Notes under the pieces: generated by a model | Databases searched by the model: none | What the model saw: only the letters and a program-made list of their open reading frames with translations | Told to the model about the DNA's origin: nothing | Position numbers and translations under genes: made by a program | Assembly: GCF_000716595.1 (NCBI RefSeq) | Contig: NZ_JNXC01000002.1 | Span: forward strand, 310,001-374,000 | DNA length: 64,000 nt | Source: Saccharothrix sp. NRRL B-16314 | Lineage (GTDB): Bacteria > Actinomycetota > Actinomycetes > Mycobacteriales > Pseudonocardiaceae | Direction of reading: 5' to 3' | Shown here: one piece after another, positions 1-10,476 of the stretch | How the letters are laid out: every line of letters starts with the position of its first letter | How positions within the stretch are numbered: position 1 is the stretch's first letter

Positions 1-682
1 CCACCTCGGACACGGTGAACGTCGGCACGAACGCGCTTTCCTTGGTCGCCGAGCCGGGCACGACCCGGCCGGTGGCCTCGACCCACTGGTCGATCGGCAG
101 CGCGCCGAAGTCCTGACCCACCATCTTCGCCTTGACCGGCGAGGCGTCCGCGGCGCAGCAGGAGATCGTCAGCCGGGCGACGAACACGTCGCCGTCCTTG
201 CGCACGACGAACCCGGTGAGCTTGACCGTGCGGTCGTCCAGCGAGCCGGAGTCGTCCCACGCGGTGCGGGTGACGAACTCGCTGATGGTGAGCGGGATGA
301 CCTCGTCGGACGGGAGCGGCGCGAAGCCGTTCGACGCCTTGGCCTCCTGCGCGGCGTTGCGGTCGGACCGGTTGACCGTGTCCGCGCCCAGCGCGGGCGG
401 GCTGATCAGGAACACGGCGAAGACCGGCAGCAGCAGCATCCACGGGCTCCTGGACGTGCCGTGCTCGTGCCCCGCGTGCTCGATCCCGCTGGGGTTCTCC
501 ACGCCGCCGCGGATGTCACGCACGACCGACACGAGCGCCAACACCACCATGACGGCGCCGGTGACGACCAGCCAGGGCTGCAACGACTCCTTGACGTACC
601 GCAGGTAGGTGCCGGTCAGCGCCAGTTTCACCAGGGCGCCGCCGAGCAGCACCAGCAGGATGTTCTGCGTTTCTCGTCTCAT
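1..682 (-). CDS. TIGR03943/DUF1980 family putative permease subunit (3' end cut by window)
   Basis: My translation from the ATG at 682 gives 227 residues and runs off the window edge. The protein starts with a hydrophobic segment, has a short His-containing linker (GIEHAGHEHG), a second membrane segment (WMLLLPVFAVFLI) and then a soluble domain containing an SCC motif. This layout fits the DUF1980 (TIGR03943) family, whose members normally lie beside a DUF318 permease, as here: the permease stop is 13 bases upstream. The pair is thought to form a membrane complex, and metal transport has been suggested for relatives; the substrate is not known. Family call is good; function is inference. Confidence 0.8.
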   Translation of the reverse strand, partial: MRRETQNILLVLLGGALVKLALTGTYLRYVKESLQPWLVVTGAVMVVLALVSVVRDIRGGVENPSGIEHAGHEHGTSRSPWMLLLPVFAVFLISPPALGADTVNRSDRNAAQEAKASNGFAPLPSDEVIPLTISEFVTRTAWDDSGSLDDRTVKLTGFVVRKDGDVFVARLTISCCAADASPVKAKMVGQDFGALPIDQWVEATGRVVPGSATKESAFVPTFTVSEV

Positions 683-695
683 GGGTTCTCACGCC

Positions 696-1706
696 TCACA
701 GGAACACCGCTCCCGCCGCCAGGGCCGACGCGATCGCCACCACGAACGTGGCGGGGGCGAAGCGCGCCGCGAAGGACTTGCCGAACGCGCCCGCTTGCAG
801 CGCGATGAGCTTGACGTCGACCGCCGGGCCGACGACCAGGAACACCAGCCGCGGCAGCAGCGGCAACGCCGACATGGAGGCCGCGACGAACGCGTCGGCC
901 TCGCTGCACAGCGCCAGCACCACGGCCAGCAGCGACAGCACCAGCACGGCCAGCACGATCTGACCGCCGAGCGTCTCCAGCCAGGCCTGCGGCACGAGCA
1001 CGTTGAACGCCGCCGCGAACACCCCGCCGAGCACCAGGAACCCGCCCGCGTCGACCAGGTCGTGCCGCGCGGTCTCGGCGAACACCACCCAGCGGGACGT
1101 GCCGTCGTTGTCGGGCAGTCGGCGCAGCGCGCGCTCGGCGATCCACTCGGCCTTGCCGAAGCGGGTCCAGAGCCAGCCCATGACCACGGCGGTGAGGAGG
1201 GCGCCGAAGAACCGCGCGGGCACCATCATCGGCGCGTTGGGGAACGCGACGGCCGTGGAGACCAGCACGATCGGGTTCACCGCGGGCGCGGCGAGCAGGA
1301 ACGTCAGCGCCGCCGCGGGTGCCACGCCCTGCTGCATCAGGCGGCGGGAGACGGGCACGGACGCGCACTCGCAGCCCGGCAACGCCACCCCGGCGACACC
1401 GGCGACGGGCACGGCGAACGCGGTCTTCTTCGGCAACGCCCGACGCAGCGCGCTCGCCGGGATGAACGCCGCGATCGCGCCGCTGATCAGCACGCCGAGC
1501 ACGAGGAACGGCAGGGCCTGCACGCAGATCGCGACGAAGACGGTGGACGCCGTCCGCAGCACCGCCACGTCGAGCGCGCCGACCAGCCAGTCCTGCAACA
1601 CCAGCGCCAGCACGAGCAGCACGCAGAGCACTTCGAGGGAAGTGATCCTCCAGCGCGGCGACGGGCGGCGCTGGCGCGACCCACGGATCTCGCCAGTGAT
1701 TGTCAC
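696..1706 (-). CDS. DUF318/ArsP-type permease
   Basis: 336-residue polytopic membrane protein with about eight hydrophobic segments. It carries the permease signature PGCECASVPVSRR (CEC at 112-114) and a second conserved loop APAVNPIVLVST near 140-151, typical of DUF318 (YraQ/ArsP-like) permeases. The GTG start gives MTITGEIRG. It forms a two-gene unit with the DUF1980 protein downstream, and the two probably work as one transporter. Relatives move or resist metals or organo-arsenicals, but no metal-resistance gene is next to it, so the substrate is open. It diverges from the methyltransferase at 1805 across a 98-base gap with no operator I could name. Confidence 0.85.
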   Translation of the reverse strand: MTITGEIRGSRQRRPSPRWRITSLEVLCVLLVLALVLQDWLVGALDVAVLRTASTVFVAICVQALPFLVLGVLISGAIAAFIPASALRRALPKKTAFAVPVAGVAGVALPGCECASVPVSRRLMQQGVAPAAALTFLLAAPAVNPIVLVSTAVAFPNAPMMVPARFFGALLTAVVMGWLWTRFGKAEWIAERALRRLPDNDGTSRWVVFAETARHDLVDAGGFLVLGGVFAAAFNVLVPQAWLETLGGQIVLAVLVLSLLAVVLALCSEADAFVAASMSALPLLPRLVFLVVGPAVDVKLIALQAGAFGKSFAARFAPATFVVAIASALAAGAVFL

Positions 1707-1804
1707 TGTCGAGATGATGCCAGAACCACTGCCCGCTGCTCACCGACCTACGGCTGGTCTTCAGCCACCGGCCACACGACGGTCACGAGCGGTACGTTCA
1801 AGTC

Positions 1805-2440
1805 GTGGACTGGCACCGGTGGCACGCGGACTACGACCGTCCCGACTCCCGGCTGGCGCTGCGGCTGCATGCCGTCCGGGCGCAGGTCCGGGCCGCGCTG
1901 GACGACAGCCCGTCCGGGCCGCTGAAGGTGCTCAGCCTGTGCGCCGGCCAGGGACACGACCTGCTGGGCGTGCTCGCCGACCACCCGAGGCGCGATGACG
2001 TCCGGGCGCGCTTGGTGGAGTTGGACGCGCGGAACGCGGCGATCGCCGGAGCGACGGCGCGGGCGGCCGGCTTGACGGGCGTGGAGGTGCTGACGGCCGA
2101 CGCGTCGATCACCGACCACTACCGGGACCTGGCGCCGGCGGACCTCGTGCTGGTCTGCGGGGTGTTCGGCAACATCACCGAGGAGGACATCGAGCGGACC
2201 GTCGACCACTGCGCCGGGCTGGTCCGGAAGGGTGGCACCGTCATCTGGACCCGACACCGCGACGCCCCGGACCGGGTGCCGCTGATCTGCGAGTGGTTCG
2301 AGGAGCGCGGCTTCGAACGCCGGTGGCTGTCCGACCCGGGCGTGGGCTACGGCGTCGGCGCGCACCGCTTCCACGGCGAACCGCGGCCTCTGGTCGCGGG
2401 CACGCGCATGTTCACCTTCGTGGAGGACGCCGACGCCTAG
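1805..2440 (+). CDS. Class I SAM-dependent methyltransferase
   Basis: 211 residues with the Rossmann-fold SAM-binding loop LSLCAGQGHD (43-52), an acidic end of beta-2 (LVELDARN) and a later motif (LVRKGGTVIWTRHR) matching the post-strand-4 region of class I methyltransferases. GTG start at 1805. It is a single gene diverging from the permease pair and convergent with the minus-strand genes that follow. The acceptor substrate cannot be read from sequence. Confidence 0.8.
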   Translation: MDWHRWHADYDRPDSRLALRLHAVRAQVRAALDDSPSGPLKVLSLCAGQGHDLLGVLADHPRRDDVRARLVELDARNAAIAGATARAAGLTGVEVLTADASITDHYRDLAPADLVLVCGVFGNITEEDIERTVDHCAGLVRKGGTVIWTRHRDAPDRVPLICEWFEERGFERRWLSDPGVGYGVGAHRFHGEPRPLVAGTRMFTFVEDADA

Positions 2441-2482
2441 CGGGGTGGTCGACGAAGCCGCCCTCCACCCCGCCGACGACGC

Positions 2483-2755
2483 CTACTCGGGCGCCTCGTC
2501 CTCGTCCCGCAGCTCGGCGATGGTCGCCAGCACGTCCGCCGCCTCGATCACCGGCAACAACGGCTCCACCACGGCCGTCACGCCACGGCTCGCGGCGAGC
2601 ACTTCCTCGGCCAGCTTCACCGCGTCGTCCCGCTCATAAGGCCCGCACACGAACGAGGCCCACTCCTCCCCCGCCGACGCCTCGAACGTGATGGCCCAGG
2701 GCAGGCCCTCCACGTCGAACTCGTCGTCGGGCTCGTACACGATCACACCAGCCAT
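2483..2755 (-). CDS. Conserved hypothetical protein, acidic, 90 aa
   Basis: Small acidic protein ([17 protein letters not shown]...) with alternating hydrophobic strands and a helix rich in Ala/Glu. I do not recognise a domain. Its start overlaps the last base of the 142-residue protein upstream (2755), so the two are probably translationally coupled. Together they trail behind uppS in one minus-strand unit. Codon use matches its neighbours, which argues that it is a real gene. Confidence 0.6.
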   Translation of the reverse strand: MAGVIVYEPDDEFDVEGLPWAITFEASAGEEWASFVCGPYERDDAVKLAEEVLAASRGVTAVVEPLLPVIEAADVLATIAELRDEDEAPE

Positions 2756-3183
2756 CAGGCACCGTCCCCGGTTCCGGCGAGCAGCTCGTTGCGCAGCTGC
2801 GAAGCAGTGGACACGACCAACATGAGCAGCGTGCTCAACGGCTCCGGCTTGAGCCCTTCGGCCGGGAACGCGTAGCGCAGCGTCACATCCATCCCCCGCT
2901 CGGTGTTCACCACACCGAGCGTGCCGAACAGGCCCTGACCAGCGCGTTCAGCGGCGGACACGGCCAGCGTCGGGTCGTTCGGCAGATCCCACGCCACCAC
3001 GCACGTCAGGCTGAGCACGGTCAGGCCCTCGGCCAACCGCATCGCCTGCACCGCGCACGGCACCTCCGCGTGCTGGAAGCTCAGCGCCCCGTCGTCGTCG
3101 ACGTGCACCTCGTGGAACATCTCCAACGCCTCACGGGCCGCGGTGAGCAGTTCCGCGGTCACCGCGGCGTCCTCGTCGGTCAC
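2755..3183 (-). CDS. YbjN/type III secretion chaperone-like protein
   Basis: 142 residues. The pattern of an N-terminal helix ([14 protein letters not shown]), a beta-rich centre ([31 protein letters not shown]) and a C-terminal helix ([20 protein letters not shown]) resembles YbjN and CesT-like small chaperone folds; this is a resemblance by eye, not a proven family hit. It overlaps uppS by four bases (ATGA, 3180-3183) and the next gene by one base, so the three genes form a coupled unit. Function unknown. Confidence 0.6.
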   Translation of the reverse strand: MTDEDAAVTAELLTAAREALEMFHEVHVDDDGALSFQHAEVPCAVQAMRLAEGLTVLSLTCVVAWDLPNDPTLAVSAAERAGQGLFGTLGVVNTERGMDVTLRYAFPAEGLKPEPLSTLLMLVVSTASQLRNELLAGTGDGA

Positions 3184-4001
3184 TCCGAATCCTCCACGTC
3201 GGGCTTGTCGACAGCGCCACCGAAGCGCCGGTCGCGCATGGCGTACGCCTCACAGGCGCGCCACAGGTCCAGCCGGTCGAAATCCGGCCACAGGATGTCC
3301 TGGAACACCATCTCCGCGTACGCCGACTGCCACAGCAGGAAGTTCGACGTGCGCTGCTCGCCGGACGGCCGGATGAACAGGTCCACGTCCGGCATGTCGG
3401 GCTGGTACATGTACTTCGCGAGGGTGCGCTCGTCCACCTTCTCCGGGTTGATCTTCCCGGCGGCCACCAGCCTGGCGATCTCCCGCGCCGCGTCCCCGAC
3501 CTCGGCCCGCCCGCCGTAGTTGATGCACATCGCGAGGTTCAGCACGTCGTTCTCCTTCGTGCGCTCCTCGGCGACCTCCAGCTCCTTGATGACGCTGCGC
3601 CACAGCCTCGGGCGACGGCCGGCCCACCGCACCCGCACGCCCAGCTCGTCGAGCTCGTCGGTGCGGTGGTGGATCACGTCGCGGCTGAAGCCCATGAGGA
3701 AGCGCACCTCCTCCGGGCTGCGCCGCCAGTTCTCGGTGGAGAACGCGTACAACGACAGCCACTTCACGCCCATCTCGATGGCGCCCTTGGCCGCCTCGAC
3801 CACGACGGCCTCACCGCGCTTGTGCCCCTCGACCCGGGACAGGCCGCGCTGGTTGGCCCAACGCCCGTTGCCGTCCATCACGATCGCGATGTGCCGGGGC
3901 ACGAGGTCCACGGGCAGCACGGGCGGTGTGGCGCCGGTCGGGTGGGGTTCCGGGGGTCGGGGAGCGCGCTGGACGCGCTCGACCCGCCGTCGGCGGAGCA
4001 T
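3180..4001 (-). CDS. uppS: Isoprenyl transferase (decaprenyl/undecaprenyl diphosphate synthase)
   Basis: Cytosolic cis-prenyltransferase that adds isopentenyl units in Z configuration to make the polyprenyl carrier lipid for peptidoglycan and arabinogalactan. From the ATG at 4001 it is 273 residues. Signatures seen: [13 protein letters not shown] (41-53, with the catalytic Asp43), YAFSTENW (85-92) and [10 protein letters not shown] (211-220). A longer frame to 4322 exists, but it would run over recO codons and lacks family homology. It lies just downstream of recO, as in M. tuberculosis. A basic and proline-rich N-terminal extension of about 35 residues precedes the catalytic core. Confidence 0.95.
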   Translation of the reverse strand: MLRRRRVERVQRAPRPPEPHPTGATPPVLPVDLVPRHIAIVMDGNGRWANQRGLSRVEGHKRGEAVVVEAAKGAIEMGVKWLSLYAFSTENWRRSPEEVRFLMGFSRDVIHHRTDELDELGVRVRWAGRRPRLWRSVIKELEVAEERTKENDVLNLAMCINYGGRAEVGDAAREIARLVAAGKINPEKVDERTLAKYMYQPDMPDVDLFIRPSGEQRTSNFLLWQSAYAEMVFQDILWPDFDRLDLWRACEAYAMRDRRFGGAVDKPDVEDSE

Positions 4002-4050
4002 GACGGTCCTCTCAGGGGTGACTGCGGGGTTTTTCGTGGGGCAGGTGACT

Positions 4051-4803
4051 CTAACCGTCGGCCGGCTGCGCCTTTCGCTCGACCAAGGGCAGCGAGCGCA
4101 ACTGCCGTTCCAGGTGCCACTGGAGGTGCGCGGCGACCAGGCCGCTGGCGTCGCGCCGAGCACCGGTGGGGATGCCCTCCACCACGTCCCACCTGCCGTG
4201 GAGCAGGGCGGCGAGCAGGCGCAGCGTGTCCGCGGACGGCGTGGCGCTGCCCGGCGGACGGCACCGCGGGCACACCATGCCGCCCGCGTGCACGTTGAAC
4301 GCCGTGTGCGGCCCCGGGTCACCGCAGCGCGCGCAGTCGTCCACCGCGGGCGCCCACCCCGCGAACGCCATCGCCCGCATCAGGTAGGCGTCGAGGATGA
4401 GCGAGGCGTCCCGCTCCTTCGCCGCGAGCGCCCGCAGTGCGCCGGTGACCAGCAGGTACAGCCGGAGGACGGGTTCGCCCTCCTCGGCCGTGAGCCGGTC
4501 GGCCGTCTCCAGCACCGCGCACGCCGCCGTGTAGCGCTGGTAGTCGTCCACCAGGACCACGCCGAACGCGTCCAGGGTCTCCACCTGGGTGACCACGTCC
4601 AGCGACCGCCCGGGGTAGAACTGCACGTCGACGTGCCCGAACGGCTCCAGCCGCGCGCCGAACCGGGACGACGTCCGGCGCACGCCCTTGGCGACCGCGC
4701 GCACCTTGCCGTGCTTCTGGGTGAGCAGCGTGATGATGCGGTCCGCTTCGCCGAGCTTCTGCACCCGCAGGACCACTCCGGTGTCCCGGTAGAGGTTCGC
4801 CAT
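4051..4803 (-). CDS. recO: DNA repair protein RecO
   Basis: 250 residues. RecO works with RecR/RecF to load RecA on SSB-coated single-stranded DNA. The N-terminal OB fold begins [19 protein letters not shown] with the conserved [10 protein letters not shown] segment. A zinc-binding site is intact: C157-x2-C160 and C178-x2-C181. Length is typical. It lies between era (10 bases upstream) and uppS in a compact minus-strand run, the usual actinobacterial order. Confidence 0.95.
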   Translation of the reverse strand: MANLYRDTGVVLRVQKLGEADRIITLLTQKHGKVRAVAKGVRRTSSRFGARLEPFGHVDVQFYPGRSLDVVTQVETLDAFGVVLVDDYQRYTAACAVLETADRLTAEEGEPVLRLYLLVTGALRALAAKERDASLILDAYLMRAMAFAGWAPAVDDCARCGDPGPHTAFNVHAGGMVCPRCRPPGSATPSADTLRLLAALLHGRWDVVEGIPTGARRDASGLVAAHLQWHLERQLRSLPLVERKAQPADG

Positions 4804-4813
4804 GGGGAACCCC

Positions 4814-5710
4814 CTAGAAGCCGAGTCTGCGCAACTGCTTCGGGTCGCGCTGCCAGTCCTTGGCGATCTTGATGTGCAGGTCGAGGTAGACGCGCGTGCC
4901 GAGCAGCTTCTCGATGTGCCGGCGCGAGGTGATGCCGACCTGCTTCAGCCGCTCGCCACGGTGGCCCAGGATGATCGCCTTCTGGCTGGGGCGCTCGACG
5001 AACACGTTCGCGTGGATGTCGACAAGGTCGTCCCGGCCCTCGCGCGGCAGCATCTCCTCGACCACGACGGCGATCGAGTGCGGCAGCTCGTCCCGCACGC
5101 CCTCCAGCGCGGCCTCCCGGATCAGCTCGGCGACCAGGGTCAGCTCCGGCTCGTCGGTCAGCTCGCCGTCCGGGTACAGCGCCGGGCCCTCGGGCAGCTT
5201 GCCCAGCACCAGGTCGGCGAGGGCGTCGACCTGGTAGCCGTCCACCGCGGAGACCGGGATCAGGTCGGCGAAGTCCATCACCTTCTGGAGCGCGAGCAGC
5301 TGCTCGGCCACCTGCTGCTGGCTGACCAGGTCGGTCTTGGTGACGATGCCGATGACGGGCGTGCGCTTGGCGATCTTCTCCAGCTCGGCGGCGATGAACT
5401 TGTCGCCGGGGCCGACCTTCTGGTCGGCGGGCACGCAGAACCCGACCACGTCCACCTCGCTCCACGTCTCGCGGACCAGGTCGTTGAGGCGCTGACCGAG
5501 GAGCGTGCGCGGGCGGTGCAGGCCGGGGGTGTCCACCAGGACCAGCTGACCGTCCTCGCGGTGCACGATGCCCCGGATGGTGTGTCGGGTGGTCTGCGGC
5601 TTGCTCGACGTGATCGCGACCTTGGTCCCGACCAGCGCGTTGGTCAACGTCGACTTGCCTGCGTTGGGGCGGCCGACGAAGCACGCGAACCCGGAACGGT
5701 AACCATCCAT
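4814..5710 (-). CDS. era: GTPase Era
   Basis: 298-residue GTPase that binds 16S rRNA and helps mature the 30S subunit. P-loop GRPNAGKST (13-21), DTPG (60-63) and TKTD (124-127) are present, and the C-terminal KH domain carries the GHRGERLKQVG loop. I chose the ATG at 5710 (MDGYRSGFACF) because the frame upstream, to 5944, has shadow-like composition and the family starts just before the P-loop. It leads the era-recO-uppS group. Confidence 0.95.
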   Translation of the reverse strand: MDGYRSGFACFVGRPNAGKSTLTNALVGTKVAITSSKPQTTRHTIRGIVHREDGQLVLVDTPGLHRPRTLLGQRLNDLVRETWSEVDVVGFCVPADQKVGPGDKFIAAELEKIAKRTPVIGIVTKTDLVSQQQVAEQLLALQKVMDFADLIPVSAVDGYQVDALADLVLGKLPEGPALYPDGELTDEPELTLVAELIREAALEGVRDELPHSIAVVVEEMLPREGRDDLVDIHANVFVERPSQKAIILGHRGERLKQVGITSRRHIEKLLGTRVYLDLHIKIAKDWQRDPKQLRRLGF

Positions 5711-5756
5711 CCGCCCATTGTCCCCGCACCCGCCGGCCGCGCCGCGCCAGCCCTGG

Positions 5757-6806
5757 TCAGTCGTTGTCAAGTCCTCGAAACGCCCGCAGCCCGAGCCCCG
5801 GCGCCCGCTCCTCCCGGAACCACGACAGGTAGTCGTCGTCCTCGGGCGCCGCGCGGACCACCGCGCACCACTCGTCCCGGTCGAGCACGGCCCGGTAGCG
5901 GTCCAGCAGCTCCCGCGCACCGGTCGTGTGGAGGTGGTGCGCAATCGCGAGCACGTGCCGGAGCCGCGCCTGCGTGGCCTCCTGCCGCCCCAGGTGGCCC
6001 GCGTGCGCCGTCAGGACCGCGTGGGCGGGCGGGTAGCCCTCCAGGGTCATGCCCATGCCGCCGCACCCGGCCATCGTCGACAGGATCCGCGCGGTGTGGT
6101 CCACGAGATCGTCGTCGGACTCGGTGGTGATCGCCTCGTGCAGGTGCGCCTCGGTGGCCACCCGGCCCGCGAAGTAGCCGTTCAGGAAGTCGCCGTCGCA
6201 CGACCTGCGGAGCAGCCAACTCCGCACCTCGTCGCCGCCGACCTGGCACAACGCCTCGACGACGTAGACGCGGCCCCAGCCGGCGACCCGGTCACCCAGC
6301 CACAGCAGGGCGTCGACACCCCTCCGGCGGCGTTTCAGCGCCTCGGCGGCGAGTGGGCCGAACGTGTTCGACAACAAGCCGATCGTGCGAATCAGCGGGA
6401 TGTCGTCCCCTGCCCGGTCGGACGCCAGCAGCGCGAGGCCGACGGCGACGGACGACTTGTCGGTGCCGTGGCGAACCAGCCACCGGCCGGTGTCCCGGAC
6501 CCGTTCCCGGTCGGCCCGCAGCGCGGCGGCGGTGATGTGGTCGTTGCGGTGGATCGGCACGGCCAGGTCGCGCACGGCCTCGGCCAGGACGTGGTGCTCG
6601 GCGGCCGGGTCGGCGAAGTGCCGGTCCAACGCCGCCGCGACATCGGTGCCCACCAGGCGCTGGTCGTCGATCCGGCGGCGCCGGGCCGGTTCGTTCGGGA
6701 ACGGCTCGCCGTCCCTCGGCAGCGGTGCGTCGGGGTGCCGCTCGTGCAGGCGGAGCGCGTGGTCGTACAGGGAGATCCGGGGGCCCGCCCCGGTCGTCTC
6801 GCTCAC
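5757..6806 (-). CDS. Hypothetical protein, all-helical, 349 aa
   Basis: I do not recognise this protein. The sequence is almost entirely predicted helix with repeated short helical hairpins (for example VGLALLASDRAGDDIPLIRTIGLLS, cited in part), giving a HEAT/ARM-like look. There is no signal peptide, membrane segment or catalytic motif. Codon use matches its neighbours. It sits between era and the ferredoxin-like gene, a position not occupied in M. tuberculosis, so it appears to be a lineage-specific insertion into a conserved block. Confidence 0.65.
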   Translation of the reverse strand: MSETTGAGPRISLYDHALRLHERHPDAPLPRDGEPFPNEPARRRRIDDQRLVGTDVAAALDRHFADPAAEHHVLAEAVRDLAVPIHRNDHITAAALRADRERVRDTGRWLVRHGTDKSSVAVGLALLASDRAGDDIPLIRTIGLLSNTFGPLAAEALKRRRRGVDALLWLGDRVAGWGRVYVVEALCQVGGDEVRSWLLRRSCDGDFLNGYFAGRVATEAHLHEAITTESDDDLVDHTARILSTMAGCGGMGMTLEGYPPAHAVLTAHAGHLGRQEATQARLRHVLAIAHHLHTTGARELLDRYRAVLDRDEWCAVVRAAPEDDDYLSWFREERAPGLGLRAFRGLDND

Positions 6807-6884
6807 CGGCGGACGGAGGACTCGATTCTCGTGATCATGATCGCGATCCTAATCGCTTGGCGAACCCACACGCGGGCGTGTGGC

Positions 6885-7214
6885 TCAGGCCTGCTTCGCG
6901 GGTGGCACGATGCGGTTCACCTCGAGGGTCGTCGGCATCGGGCCGCCGTCGGCCAGCCAGCGCTCCAGGTCGTCCATCACCGCGTCGTGCAGGACGAACC
7001 CCAGCCACACCGGCTTCTGGCCCGCCGGCTTCACCACGATCACGTTCGAGTTCTCGCACGCGTCGAGGCAGTCGGCGGTGCGCATTCGCAACCGGCCGCC
7101 GGAGTTGTCGGCCAACGCCCGCAACCGCCGCACCTGCTCGTCGTGGTCGTAATCCGGGTGCTTCTTGACGGTGCCGCAGCAGCAGCCGCGGCACACGGTG
7201 ATGTAGTCGCGCAC
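6885..7214 (-). CDS. Thioredoxin-fold (2Fe-2S) ferredoxin-like protein
   Basis: 109 residues. Cysteines at C8, C11, C12, C13 and then C49 and C53 in TADCLDACENSN match the spacing seen in thioredoxin-like [2Fe-2S] ferredoxins. The cluster-binding half is followed by a short C-terminal beta/alpha region. It abuts the degenerate cytidine deaminase upstream with no gap (stop of that gene at 7215). No partner oxidoreductase is adjacent, so its electron donor and acceptor are unknown. Confidence 0.7.
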   Translation of the reverse strand: MRDYITVCRGCCCGTVKKHPDYDHDEQVRRLRALADNSGGRLRMRTADCLDACENSNVIVVKPAGQKPVWLGFVLHDAVMDDLERWLADGGPMPTTLEVNRIVPPAKQA

Positions 7215-7547
7215 TTACACGGTCTCCTGCACGGCGCCCGACGCGTCGGCGCGGAAGACCTTCGCATCGGCCGTCAGGTCGCGCACGGCGGCCAGCGAGT
7301 CCTCGTCCACCGCACCGGCGGCGGTGACGACGGCCGCCGCCTCCAAGCCCTCGGCGCCGCTGGACACGGCGGCGGCCACCGCGGCCTGCAACGCGGTCAA
7401 CTTGAGCGACGGCAGGGCGACCGTGGTGGCCGCGTAGGTCCGGCCGTCGGTGTCCCGCACCGCCGCACCCTCGGGCGTACCCGTCCGAGCCCGCGCCGAA
7501 CGCGCCAGCGTGATGATCTTCTGGTCCTCGGGGTCGAGGTCAGTCAC
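7215..7547 (-). CDS. Cytidine deaminase-like protein lacking zinc ligands
   Basis: 110 residues at the position where actinobacteria carry a small cytidine deaminase-family protein between corC and era. The fold pattern is suggested by ARSARARTGTPEGAAVRDTDGR and LKLTALQAAVAAAVSSGAEG (partial), but the zinc-binding His/Cys-Ala-Glu and PCxxC motifs are absent and the protein contains no cysteine at all. It is therefore unlikely to deaminate cytidine and may be structural or regulatory. It overlaps the CorC-like gene by 8 bases. Confidence 0.65.
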   Translation of the reverse strand: MTDLDPEDQKIITLARSARARTGTPEGAAVRDTDGRTYAATTVALPSLKLTALQAAVAAAVSSGAEGLEAAAVVTAAGAVDEDSLAAVRDLTADAKVFRADASGAVQETV

Positions 7548-8835
7548 CGTTGGTCCCCTCGCTGTCGTCGCCGTTCACCGGGCGGACCAGCACCGTCGTG
7601 ATGCGCATCCGCCCGCGTTCGTCCTTGCCGCCCTCGGCCCGCATCCGCAGGCCCGCGATCTCCGCCTCGGTACCCGGCAGCGGCACCCGGCCCAGGCGTT
7701 GGGCCAGCAGACCGCCGACGGTCTCCACCTCGTGGTCGTCCAGCTCAGTGCCGAACAACGCGTCCAGGTCGTCCACCGGCAGTCGCGCGCTGACCCGCAC
7801 CGAGCCGTCGGTCAGGTGCTCCACCGGCGGCCGGTCGTCCGTGTCGGACTCGTCGGTGATCTCGCCGACGATCTCCTCCAGGATGTCCTCGATCGTGAGC
7901 AGCCCCGCTGTGCCGCCGTACTCGTCCACCACGATCGCCAGGTGGTTGCGCGACAGCTGCATCTCCCGCAGCAGGTCCGCGAGCGGCTTCGAGTCCGGGA
8001 TGAACGACGCCGGCTTCATCACGTCCGCCACCGTCGTGCCGTTCGGCTCCTCGGCCAGCGTCAGCCGCACCAGGTCCTTGAGGTTCACCACGCCGACGAT
8101 GTCGTCCACGCTCTCCCCGATCACCGGCACCCGGGTGTACCCGGTGCGCAGCGACAGGGCCAGCGCCTGCCGGACCGACTTGGTCTGCTCGATCCACACG
8201 ATCTCGGTGCGCGGCACCATCACCTCGCGCGCGATCGTGTCGCCCAGCTCGAAGACCGAGTGGATCATCTCCCGCTCGCCCTCGTCCACGACGCCGCGTT
8301 CCTGCGCCATGTCCACCAGCTCGCGCAGCTCGACCTCGGACGAGAACGGACCCTCGCGGAAACCCTTGCCGGGGGTGATCGCGTTGCCGACCAGGATCAG
8401 CAGCTTGCTCAACGGCCCCAGCACCCGGCCGAGCACCCGGATCGGACCCGCCGCGAGCAGGCTCACCGCGTACGGGTGCTGCCGGCCGAGCGTCCGCGGA
8501 CCCACGCCGACCAACACGTACGACACCACGAGCATGCTCAGGCCGGCGACCAGCATGGCCACCCAGTCGCTCCCGATGAGCCCCAGGCACACCACCGTCA
8601 CCAGCACCGTCGCCGCCAGCTCGCAGCCCAGGCGCAGCAACAGCAACAGGTTCACGTGCCGCGGCCGGTCGGCCAGCAGCGCGATCAGGTGACCGGTGCC
8701 GGCCCGACCCTGCCGCTGCAACGCCTCGACCCGCGCCCGCGACACCGTGCCGAGGGCCGCGTCCACCCCCGCGAACGCACCCGCCGACAACACCAACACC
8801 GCGGCCAGCACCAGCAAGCCGGTGGGACTGCCCAT
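7540..8835 (-). CDS. Hemolysin C/CorC family transporter-associated protein (CNNM/CBS)
   Basis: 431 residues: an N-terminal CNNM membrane domain with three to four transmembrane helices, then a CBS pair (around VMVPRTEIVWI and VVDEYGGTAGLLTIEDILEE) and a C-terminal CorC/HlyC domain ending in MRITTVLVRPV. Such proteins are linked to Mg2+/Co2+ efflux or homeostasis. An ATG at 8835 or an in-frame GTG three bases earlier could start it; the longer frame to 8943 overlaps ybeY. It lies 13 bases after the ybeY stop, as in M. tuberculosis. Confidence 0.9.
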   Translation of the reverse strand: MGSPTGLLVLAAVLVLSAGAFAGVDAALGTVSRARVEALQRQGRAGTGHLIALLADRPRHVNLLLLLRLGCELAATVLVTVVCLGLIGSDWVAMLVAGLSMLVVSYVLVGVGPRTLGRQHPYAVSLLAAGPIRVLGRVLGPLSKLLILVGNAITPGKGFREGPFSSEVELRELVDMAQERGVVDEGEREMIHSVFELGDTIAREVMVPRTEIVWIEQTKSVRQALALSLRTGYTRVPVIGESVDDIVGVVNLKDLVRLTLAEEPNGTTVADVMKPASFIPDSKPLADLLREMQLSRNHLAIVVDEYGGTAGLLTIEDILEEIVGEITDESDTDDRPPVEHLTDGSVRVSARLPVDDLDALFGTELDDHEVETVGGLLAQRLGRVPLPGTEAEIAGLRMRAEGGKDERGRMRITTVLVRPVNGDDSEGTNGD

Positions 8836-8848
8836 CACCTCGGCCGCC

Positions 8849-9403
8849 TCAGGGTGTCGACTCGGGCCGGTCCGCGTCCTCCAGGCCGACCGCCCCGAGC
8901 AGCTTCGAATCGGCCTCGCGCTGCGCGGACTTGCGCTCGGCATCGGCCGCGGCGGTGCGGAAGTCGCCCAGGATGCGGTTCTGCAACGTGAACATCTCCC
9001 GCTCCTCGGCGGGCTCCGCGTGGTCGTAGCCGAGCAGGTGCAGCACGCCGTGCACGGTCAGCAGGTGCAGTTCGTCGATCAGGCTGTGGCCCGCCTTCTT
9101 CGCCTGGTCCTTGGCGAAGTCCGGGCACAGCACGATGTCCCCGAGCAGCGCCGGGCCGAGGCCCGCGGCGTCCGGTCGGCGGGCCGAGTCCAGCTCGTCC
9201 ATCGGGAACGCCATCACGTCCGTCGGGCCGGGCAGGTCCATCCAGCGCTGGTGCAGGTCGGCCATCACGTCCAGCTCGACCAGCAGGACGGACAGCTCGG
9301 CCAACGGGCTGACGCCCATCCGGTCCAGGGCGAACCTGGCGGCGGCGACGATGGACGACTCGTCCACCTGGACGCCCGACTCGTTCGCGATCTCGATGCT
9401 CAC
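8849..9403 (-). CDS. ybeY: rRNA maturation RNase YbeY
   Basis: 184-residue zinc endoribonuclease for 16S rRNA 3' maturation and ribosome quality control. The zinc motif [11 protein letters not shown] supplies H118, H122 and H128. The GTG at 9403 ([10 protein letters not shown]) is chosen because this is where the family begins and the upstream frame would overlap phoH. It follows the phoH stop after 5 bases, keeping the conserved phoH-ybeY-corC order. Confidence 0.95.
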   Translation of the reverse strand: MSIEIANESGVQVDESSIVAAARFALDRMGVSPLAELSVLLVELDVMADLHQRWMDLPGPTDVMAFPMDELDSARRPDAAGLGPALLGDIVLCPDFAKDQAKKAGHSLIDELHLLTVHGVLHLLGYDHAEPAEEREMFTLQNRILGDFRTAAADAERKSAQREADSKLLGAVGLEDADRPESTP

Positions 9404-9408
9404 GGCGC

Positions 9409-10476
<1,068 letters not shown>

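Noticed and set aside
679..1743. 354-codon minus frame overlapping the permease
   Set aside because: It is a shadow of the permease in another frame, Arg/Ala-rich with no membrane helices.
1680..1805. Zur-type operator before the DUF318 permease
   Set aside because: The sequence TGACAATCACTG near the start lacks the symmetrical Zur pattern; the match was too weak.
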